Made by a program: the position numbers and the translations under genes | In this document: piece after piece, positions 1 to 5,102 of the stretch | Layout: each line of letters begins with the position of its first letter | Numbering within the stretch: the first letter of the stretch is position 1 | The notes under the pieces: generated by a model | What the model was told of the DNA's origin: nothing | What the model saw: only the letters and a program-made list of their open reading frames with translations | The model's database searches: none | DNA from: an uncultured Lachnospiraceae bacterium | GTDB taxonomy: Bacteria; Bacillota_A; Clostridia; Lachnospirales; Lachnospiraceae | DNA length: 5,102 nucleotides | Assembly (NCBI GenBank): GCA_902795835.1 | Contig: CADBNA010000397.1 | Coordinates: 1-5,102, forward strand | Reading direction: 5' to 3'

Positions 1-10
1 CACACCCTCA
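1..10 (-). promoter_or_regulatory. Possible ribosome binding site for a downstream gene (mutL expected)
   Basis: Read on the minus strand the last bases are TGAGGGTGTG, in which the mutS TGA stop merges into a GAGGG purine run. This resembles the miaB-mutS junction, where the stop also overlaps a GAGG site. mutL commonly follows mutS in Firmicutes, so this may be its ribosome binding site. No start codon or coding sequence of the next gene is visible, so this is an inference. Confidence 0.3.
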
Positions 11-2647
11 CCACCGATTCCTGACCTCACTCTGCAGATGATTCAGCACATTCAGCGCCTCCAGCGGCGTCATATTCGAGATATCAAGCTCCCGGATCTC
101 CCCGATGATCTTGTCATTGTCCACGGTATCAAACAGAGACATCTGCTGCATCTCCATCTCATCATACCGCTTCGTCTTTCCCTTTTTGCCTCCGGCAGAG
201 GTCAGTTCCCGGACAGAGGCCGTGATATCCGCATCTGACAGTTTTGCCGCCAGCTCGGATGCCCTGACCAGTACAGGCTCCGGCACGCCGGCCAGTCTGG
301 CCACCTGCACGCCGTAGCTCTTATCCGCGCCACCTTTGATAATCTTGCGAAGGAATACGATATCATCTCCCTTTTCTCTCACGGCGATGCAGTAGTTGCT
401 GACGCCGGACAGTTTGCCTTCCAGTTCGGTCAGTTCGTGGTAATGTGTCGCAAACAGGGTCTTGGCGCCCAGCTTTTTCGTGTCGGCAATGTGCTCAATC
501 ACGGCCCAGGCGATGGACAGCCCGTCAAAGGTGCTTGTTCCCCTGCCGATCTCATCCAGAATGAGAAGACTCCGGGAGGTGGCGTTCCGCAGGATATTGG
601 CTACCTCGCTCATCTCCACCATAAAGGTGCTCTGCCCGCTGGCAAGGTCGTCGGAGGCGCCGACTCTGGTGAATATGCGGTCGACAATGCCGATGTCGGC
701 CTTGTCTGCCGGAACAAAGGAACCGATCTGCGCCATCAGCACAATCAGAGCGGTCTGCCGCATATACGTGGATTTTCCGGCCATATTCGGACCGGTGATG
801 ATGGCTACACGGTGCTCTCTCTGGTCCAGGGTGGTGTCATTGGCGATGAACATGTCATTCTTCATCATCTGCTCAACGACGGGATGACGCCCCTCACGGA
901 TGTCGATGCGTCCTTTTGTGTTCAGCTTCGGACGCACATACCGGTTTCTCCCGGCCACCCAGGAAAAGGAGCAGAAAACATCCAGCGCAGCTGTCGCCCG
1001 GGCAGTTTTCTGGATGCGGGCGATATTGTCGGCGATCTGGTCGCGGATGCCGCTGAACAGGTCATATTCCAGCGTGTTGAGCCGGTCTTCCGCGCCGACG
1101 ATTGCCTCTTCGATCTCTTTAAGCCTGTCTGTTGTATACCGCTCGCAGTTTGCCAGCGTCTGTCTGCGCGTATAGTACTCCGGAACCTGGTCCCGGAAAG
1201 AATTGGTCACTTCGATACAGTAGCCGAATATCTTATTATAGCGCACCCGGAGATTGCGGATGCCGGTTTTTTCCCGTTCCTCCGCTTCCAGGTCACTCAG
1301 CCACTGACGGCCGTTTTTCTGCGCCTCCCGGTAGTGATCCACCATCTCGGAATAGCCGTCCCGGATGATGCCGCCCTCTTTCATGGCCATTGGCGGGTCT
1401 TCCGTAATGGATTCCTGAATCAGGGCATACAGGTCCTCCAGCGGATCCAGATCCGCCTGCAGGGTTCGCAGGAGCTCTCCCGCAAAACCGTTCAGCAGGT
1501 CGCGGATAAAAGGCAGCATTTCCAGAGATGTGCGGAAAGCCACCAGATCGCGCGGATTGGCGGTCCGGCACGCGATGCGGCTCGACAGCCTTTCCAGGTC
1601 ATAAACGGGCTGCAGGTACTCTCTGATTTCGTCGCGGATCATGGGCATCCCTGTCAGTTCATCAACGGCTGTGAGCCGTTTTTCAATGGCATCCTGCTCG
1701 ATCAGGGGCTGTTCCAGAAAACTGCGCAGCATGCGCGCGCCCATGGCTGTTTTCGTGCGGTCCAGGACTCCCAGAAGGGATCCCTTTTTCTGCTTTTCCC
1801 GCAGTGTCTCCGTCAGTTCCAGATTGCGTCTGGTTGAAGAATCCAGCAGCATAAAGTGATCGGAGTAATAGGGGGTAATAGAGACCATCTGCTGCATATT
1901 GTTTTTCTGGGTCTCATACAGATACTGGAACAGGGCGCCGGCGGCAATTGTGCCGCAGTCAAAATCGGCGATTCCCAGCCCCTTCAGCTGCGAGGTGCGG
2001 AAATGCTTTTTCAGAATGTTCTGACAGGAAATGTCATCGAAATAATGATCTTCCAGTGCCGATACGGAGATGCGCAGCCGGTCTTTCAGGTCATCCATGT
2101 CCAGACCGGATACCAGGAGCGCCTGATTGCAGATAATCTCCGCCGGCATGAATTTGCAGATTTCATCCGCCAGCTTCTGCAGGCTGTCCGTCTCGGACAG
2201 GAGGCACTGGCCGGTCGTTATATCCGCCGTGGAGATGCCGAAATGGTCTGACAGACAGACAATGGCCATCAGGTAATTGTTCTTCGTCTCATCCAGGTCC
2301 TCACCGCTGAGGACAGTGCCGGGCGTGACGACACGGACGACCTCCCGCTTTACCATACCTTTGGCCTGTCTGGGGTCCTCCACCTGCTCGCAGATCGCGA
2401 CGCGGTATCCTTTTTCTATGAGCTTTGTGATATAGGTGTCCGCTGCGTGAAAGGGAATGCCGCACATGGGTGCCCGCTCTTCCAGTCCGCAGTCTTTTCC
2501 CGTAAGGGTCAGCTCCAGCTCCTGTGAGACGGTTTTCGCGTCATCAAAAAACATCTCATAGAAATCGCCCAGCCGGTAAAACAGGATGCAGTCCTTGTAT
2601 TCTTCCTTTGTAGCAAGATAATGCTGCATCATGGGAGTCAGTGCCAT
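8..2647 (-). CDS. mutS: DNA mismatch repair protein MutS (complete)
   Basis: MutS scans DNA as a dimer, binds base mismatches and small loops, and on ATP binding becomes a sliding clamp that recruits MutL. The 879-residue product is close to the usual length of bacterial MutS1. Domain I carries the mismatch wedge motif with Phe29 and Glu31 (GDFYEMF). The connector domain lies at roughly 120-255, the lever/core begins near 265, and the clamp segment includes YNKIFGYCIEVTN at 470-482. The ATPase has Walker A GPNMAGKST at 619-627, the ST/signature segment DDLASGQSTF at 666-675, Walker B LLILDE ending in Asp698-Glu699, and the switch His735 in ATHYHEL. A probable beta-clamp binding motif QMSLF sits at 835-839, followed by a short C-terminal helical domain. 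The ATG start is chosen because a GAGGA site lies just upstream and the N-terminus matches the family (TPMMQHYL at residues 4-11). The stop is TGA at 10-8. All key residues are intact and no frameshift is seen. It lies 7 bases after miaB, which suggests one operon, and mutL probably follows outside the window. Confidence 0.98.
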   Translation of the reverse strand: MALTPMMQHYLATKEEYKDCILFYRLGDFYEMFFDDAKTVSQELELTLTGKDCGLEERAPMCGIPFHAADTYITKLIEKGYRVAICEQVEDPRQAKGMVKREVVRVVTPGTVLSGEDLDETKNNYLMAIVCLSDHFGISTADITTGQCLLSETDSLQKLADEICKFMPAEIICNQALLVSGLDMDDLKDRLRISVSALEDHYFDDISCQNILKKHFRTSQLKGLGIADFDCGTIAAGALFQYLYETQKNNMQQMVSITPYYSDHFMLLDSSTRRNLELTETLREKQKKGSLLGVLDRTKTAMGARMLRSFLEQPLIEQDAIEKRLTAVDELTGMPMIRDEIREYLQPVYDLERLSSRIACRTANPRDLVAFRTSLEMLPFIRDLLNGFAGELLRTLQADLDPLEDLYALIQESITEDPPMAMKEGGIIRDGYSEMVDHYREAQKNGRQWLSDLEAEEREKTGIRNLRVRYNKIFGYCIEVTNSFRDQVPEYYTRRQTLANCERYTTDRLKEIEEAIVGAEDRLNTLEYDLFSGIRDQIADNIARIQKTARATAALDVFCSFSWVAGRNRYVRPKLNTKGRIDIREGRHPVVEQMMKNDMFIANDTTLDQREHRVAIITGPNMAGKSTYMRQTALIVLMAQIGSFVPADKADIGIVDRIFTRVGASDDLASGQSTFMVEMSEVANILRNATSRSLLILDEIGRGTSTFDGLSIAWAVIEHIADTKKLGAKTLFATHYHELTELEGKLSGVSNYCIAVREKGDDIVFLRKIIKGGADKSYGVQVARLAGVPEPVLVRASELAAKLSDADITASVRELTSAGGKKGKTKRYDEMEMQQMSLFDTVDNDKIIGEIRELDISNMTPLEALNVLNHLQSEVRNRW

Positions 2648-2651
2648 AATG

Positions 2652-2656
2652 TCCTC
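2652..2656 (-). promoter_or_regulatory. Ribosome binding site of mutS, overlapping the miaB stop
   Basis: Read on the minus strand the junction is TGAGGACATT followed by the mutS ATG. The GAGGA core shares its first two bases with the miaB TGA stop and sits four bases before the mutS start. A ribosome ending miaB would stop on top of this site, which favours translational coupling of the two genes (inference). Confidence 0.75.
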
Positions 2657-4112
2657 ACTTTTCAGGTCCGGCAGAGGTGCCGAGATAATAAAATCCCTTG
2701 CAGGAATCCAGCCTCACCGGGATGATCTGCCCGATCAGGGAGGCATCGCCGGGAAAATGTACGACGGTGTTGTTGTCCAGACGGCCGGATACCAGAGACG
2801 GGTCCTGCCTGTTTACAGACTCAACCAGCACATCCATTGTCTGCCCCTCAAAACGGGAGGTCTGTTCTCTGCCGATTCGCTGAACAAGATCCAGGAGACG
2901 GTCAAACCGGTCCTTCACGATATCATCCGGGATCTGGTCTTCCATGGATGCCGCAGGTGTTCCGGTCCGTTTGGAATAGATAAAAGTAAAAGCACTGGCA
3001 AAGCGCACTCGGGAGACGACATCCATCGTCTCCAGAAAATCTTCTTCCGTCTCGCCCGGAAAACCGACAATGATATCCGTTGTCAGTGAAATATCCGGGA
3101 TAGCCCTGCGGATGCGCTCCGTCAGCGCCAGATACGATTCTTTTGTGTAGCGGCGGTTCATCTTCTTCAGAACGGCTGTGCTTCCGGACTGCAGCGGCAG
3201 GTGGATATGCCGGCAGATCTTCGGATGGGCGGCCATTACCGCAATCAGTTCATCCGACAGGTCTTTCGGATGAGAAGTCATGAACCGGATCCTGTCCAGC
3301 CCCTCTGTTTGGGCCGTCATCTCCAGCAGCTGCGGAAAATCCACGCCGCCGGCACCCCGGTAGGAATTGACATTCTGTCCGAGCAGCATGATCTCCCGGA
3401 CGCCGTCTTTTACGAGAGTGCGGATCTCACACAGGATCTCCTCCGGATCCCGGCTCTTCTCCCGGCCCCTGACATAGGGAACGATGCAATAGCTGCAGAA
3501 ATTGTTGCAGCCGAACATAATATTGACGCCGGATTTAAAAAAGTATTTCCTGTTGACAGGCAGATCTTCGACAATCGCATCGGTATCATCCACAATGTCA
3601 ACAACCATCTCATCCGAATCCATGGCCGTCACCAGCAGCTCGGCCAGGCGGTACAGGGTATGCGTGCCGAAAACCAGATCTACAAAACGGTAGCTCTGCC
3701 GGAGCCTGTCCACCACCTGCGGCTCCTGCATCATACAGCCGCACAGAGCGATCATCTTGACCGGGTTCTTTTTTTTCAGGCCGTGCAGATAGCCCAGACG
3801 GCCATAGACCTTCTGGTTGGCATTTTCCCGCACCGTACAGGTATTATAGATGACGAGGTCGGCTTCTTCCGAGTCGGTGTCAACATAGCCGATCTGCGTC
3901 AGGATGCCCCGCAGCTTCTCCGAGTCTCTCGCATTCATCTGGCAGCCGAAGGTAGTCGTGCAGGCCGTCAGGGGCCGCCCCAGCTCCTCCTGCTTTTTGC
4001 TGAGCATCTCACGGGCTTTGCGGATGAACCAGTACTGGCGGAACGGCTCCTGCTCGGGGGGCGGGAGGCGCAGATCCAGAGAGTCTATACGGGTTTCGAT
4101 GGTGTTGTTCAT
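2655..4112 (-). CDS. miaB: tRNA-2-methylthio-N6-dimethylallyladenosine synthase MiaB (complete)
   Basis: MiaB is a radical SAM methylthiotransferase that converts i6A37 to ms2i6A37 in tRNAs reading codons that start with U, using two [4Fe-4S] clusters. The 485-residue protein shows the expected order. An N-terminal extension of about 48 residues is followed by the UPF0004/MTTase domain with cluster cysteines Cys57 (TFGCQMN), Cys92 (NTCTVRE) and Cys126 (CGCMMQ). The radical SAM core has the CxxxCxxC motif at Cys202, Cys206 and Cys209 (GCNNFCSYCIVPYVRGRE). A TRAM domain lies at about 417-480. The TFGCQMN motif and GCNNFCSYC context favour MiaB over the paralogues RimO and MtaB. The ATG start is supported by an AAAGGAG site and by an in-frame TAA at 4127-4125, which rules out a longer protein. 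The stop is TGA at 2657-2655, and its bases overlap the mutS ribosome binding site. The N-terminal extension is usual in Firmicute MiaB proteins. The partner i6A enzyme MiaA is not in the window. Confidence 0.97.
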   Translation of the reverse strand: MNNTIETRIDSLDLRLPPPEQEPFRQYWFIRKAREMLSKKQEELGRPLTACTTTFGCQMNARDSEKLRGILTQIGYVDTDSEEADLVIYNTCTVRENANQKVYGRLGYLHGLKKKNPVKMIALCGCMMQEPQVVDRLRQSYRFVDLVFGTHTLYRLAELLVTAMDSDEMVVDIVDDTDAIVEDLPVNRKYFFKSGVNIMFGCNNFCSYCIVPYVRGREKSRDPEEILCEIRTLVKDGVREIMLLGQNVNSYRGAGGVDFPQLLEMTAQTEGLDRIRFMTSHPKDLSDELIAVMAAHPKICRHIHLPLQSGSTAVLKKMNRRYTKESYLALTERIRRAIPDISLTTDIIVGFPGETEEDFLETMDVVSRVRFASAFTFIYSKRTGTPAASMEDQIPDDIVKDRFDRLLDLVQRIGREQTSRFEGQTMDVLVESVNRQDPSLVSGRLDNNTVVHFPGDASLIGQIIPVRLDSCKGFYYLGTSAGPEK

Positions 4113-4116
4113 GCTG

Positions 4117-4123
4117 CTCCTTT
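4117..4123 (-). promoter_or_regulatory. Ribosome binding site of miaB
   Basis: Read on the minus strand this is AAAGGAG, a near-consensus Shine-Dalgarno site, with a four-base spacer (CAGC) before the ATG at 4112-4110. It fixes the miaB start together with the upstream in-frame stop. The spacer is slightly short but workable. Confidence 0.85.
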
Positions 4124-4143
4124 TTTAAAACGATTTCTCTTTT

Positions 4144-4173
4144 GCAGGCCGGGATTGTAAAACCCTGGCCTGC
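4144..4173 (-). other. Strong hairpin between proA and miaB, function unknown
   Basis: The arms GCAGGCC (4144-4150) and GGCCTGC (4167-4173) are exact inverse complements. They are extended inward by GGG (4151-4153) pairing with CCC (4163-4165), with one bulged base at 4166 and a nine-base loop at 4154-4162. That makes a GC-rich stem of ten pairs. On the minus strand it is followed by AAAAGAGAAA, not a U-run, so it is not a canonical intrinsic terminator for proA. In the plus direction it is also not followed by a T-run. It could be an mRNA stabiliser or processing element, a weak or factor-assisted terminator, or a 5' leader structure of miaB. Its 3' end lies 21 bases before the AAAGGAG site. 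Confidence 0.55.
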
Positions 4174-4258
4174 TCTGCACAGAAGTCCGCAGTCCATTTG
4201 CCGGATCTGCCTGCGCATCAGTCCTTATGAATGGAAACCCGGACGAAATCTGCGGGAT

Positions 4259-5102
4259 CTATCCGCGCACCTGTCCGCTTCCGTAAATGATATACTTTGA
4301 TGTCGTCAGCGCTGTCAGGCCCATCGGTCCGCGGACATGCAGCTTCTGCGTGCTGATGCCGATCTCGGCACCGAAACCGAACTCAAAGCCGTCCGTAAAC
4401 CTGGTTGAGGCATTGACATACACGGCAGCCGCATCAATTTCCTCCAGGAACTTCTGCGCGTTTGCGTAGTTTTCCGTGACTATGGCCTCGGAATGCTTCG
4501 TATTGAACCGGTTGATGTGGGCAATCGCCTCATCGATGCCGGATACGGTTTTGGCGGAAACGATCAGATCCAGATATTCCCTGCCCCAGTCATCCTCTTC
4601 GGCCGGCTTCATGCGCAGGCGCATATCTTCAGGCACACTCTGCAGGACATCTTCGTCTGCGCGGATTTCCACATTCTTCTCCAGAAGAGCCGCCGCCAGC
4701 CGGGGCATGAGGGACGGAAGCACCGCTTTGTGAATGACCAGGGACTCACAGGCATTGCACACGCCGATCCGCTGGGTTTTTGCGTTCAGAATGATTGCAA
4801 CGGCCATGTCAAGGTCGGCACTCTCATCTATGTAGACATGACAGTTTCCGGTACCTGTTTCAATCACCGGTATGGAGCTGTTTTCCTTTACGGAACGGAT
4901 CAGGCCTGCGCTTCCGCGGGGGATCAGGACGTCAACCCAGGCGTCCATCTGCATGAAAGCATGCGTCGTCTCCCTGTCGGTGGCGTCAATAAACAGGATG
5001 GCGTCAGCGGGAAGCCCCTTTGCATCCAGCGTTTCGCGCAGAACCTCTACGATCGCTCTGTTGGAGTCAATCGCGTCACTGCCTCCCTTCAGAATCACCA
5101 CA
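4259..5102 (-). CDS. proA: Gamma-glutamyl phosphate reductase ProA (5' end beyond window)
   Basis: ProA catalyses the NADPH-dependent reduction of gamma-glutamyl phosphate to glutamate-5-semialdehyde, the second step of proline synthesis from glutamate in the cytoplasm. About 280 C-terminal residues are visible. ProA is usually about 415 residues long, so some 135 residues, including the first part of the nucleotide-binding domain, lie to the right of the window. Visible family blocks are [10 protein letters not shown] near the edge, [23 protein letters not shown], the catalytic-cysteine block [12 protein letters not shown] (catalytic Cys codon at 4759-4757), and the C-terminal [18 protein letters not shown]. 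The GTG at 5101-5099 can be read as a start but is an internal valine of the conserved VILKGG block. The reading frame is open to the window edge and ends in TAG at 4261-4259. proB (glutamate 5-kinase) is a common upstream neighbour but cannot be seen here. It is separated from miaB by 146 bases, so shared transcription is possible but unproven. Confidence 0.97.
   Translation of the reverse strand, partial: VVILKGGSDAIDSNRAIVEVLRETLDAKGLPADAILFIDATDRETTHAFMQMDAWVDVLIPRGSAGLIRSVKENSSIPVIETGTGNCHVYIDESADLDMAVAIILNAKTQRIGVCNACESLVIHKAVLPSLMPRLAAALLEKNVEIRADEDVLQSVPEDMRLRMKPAEEDDWGREYLDLIVSAKTVSGIDEAIAHINRFNTKHSEAIVTENYANAQKFLEEIDAAAVYVNASTRFTDGFEFGFGAEIGISTQKLHVRGPMGLTALTTSKYIIYGSGQVRG

Noticed and set aside
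437..1837. A 466-codon open frame on the plus strand opposite mutS.
   Set aside because: Its codons line up exactly with the mutS codons, so a stop there would need a sense TTA, CTA or TCA codon. Those codons are avoided in this stretch of mutS, which leaves the antisense frame open. mutS carries unmistakable conserved motifs through the same region, and the antisense protein shows no recognisable domain.
3201..4160. A 319-codon open frame on the plus strand opposite miaB.
   Set aside because: It is also in exact codon register with miaB and is explained by the same codon avoidance. It covers the conserved MTTase and radical SAM motifs of miaB and resembles no known family.
4130..4165. A TTTACA-like -35 element on the minus strand upstream of miaB.
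   Set aside because: It sits inside the hairpin, and no good -10 element is found 16-18 bases downstream (the best match has about three of six bases). I cannot support a promoter.
4009..4218. A 69-codon minus-strand ORF that starts in the proA-miaB gap, with an AAGGA three bases before its ATG.
   Set aside because: About half of it overlaps the start of miaB in another frame, and the product is low in recognisable features. The spacer to the AAGGA is too short for a good site. A short leader ORF cannot be excluded, but the sequence gives no positive support.
4238..4256. A CCCG/CGGG inverted repeat just after the proA stop, followed by TTT on the minus strand, as a possible terminator.
   Set aside because: The stem has only four pairs around an eleven-base loop and the T-run is three bases, which is too weak to call.
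5099..5101. A GTG that could be read as the start of a 280-residue protein.
   Set aside because: It encodes a valine within the conserved [10 protein letters not shown] block of ProA, and the frame stays open to the edge. The true start lies outside the window.

Overview
This window is a compact housekeeping segment with three genes, all on the minus strand. In transcription order (right to left) they are the 3' part of proA (glutamate-5-semialdehyde/gamma-glutamyl phosphate reductase, proline synthesis), a complete miaB (tRNA-2-methylthio-N6-dimethylallyladenosine synthase) and a complete mutS (DNA mismatch recognition ATPase). I found no mobile element, CRISPR array, rRNA or tRNA gene, and nothing that looks like an undescribed system.

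The likely source is a Clostridia-type Firmicute, most plausibly a Lachnospiraceae-like gut anaerobe. The basis is the miaB-mutS adjacency, which is common in Firmicutes where mutL usually follows, the proA gene upstream, a MiaB with a long N-terminal extension and a TFGCQMN motif, purine-rich Shine-Dalgarno sites, and moderately GC-rich codon use. This placement is inference from general knowledge and was not tested by a search.

Layout: positions 1-7 are the sequence just after the mutS stop, where mutL would be expected to begin outside the window. mutS occupies 8-2647. A 7-base gap whose ribosome binding site overlaps the miaB stop codon separates it from miaB (2655-4112), so these two genes are almost certainly co-transcribed and probably translationally coupled. 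A 146-base gap (4113-4258) follows. It holds the miaB ribosome binding site and a strong hairpin without a U-tract. proA runs from its stop at 4259 to the right edge, with about the first third of the protein missing.

The three products do not form one pathway. ProA reduces gamma-glutamyl phosphate for proline synthesis. MiaB adds a methylthio group to i6A37 of tRNAs reading UNN codons. MutS finds mismatches and recruits MutL and the beta clamp. Long plus-strand ORFs opposite mutS and miaB are codon-register shadows.
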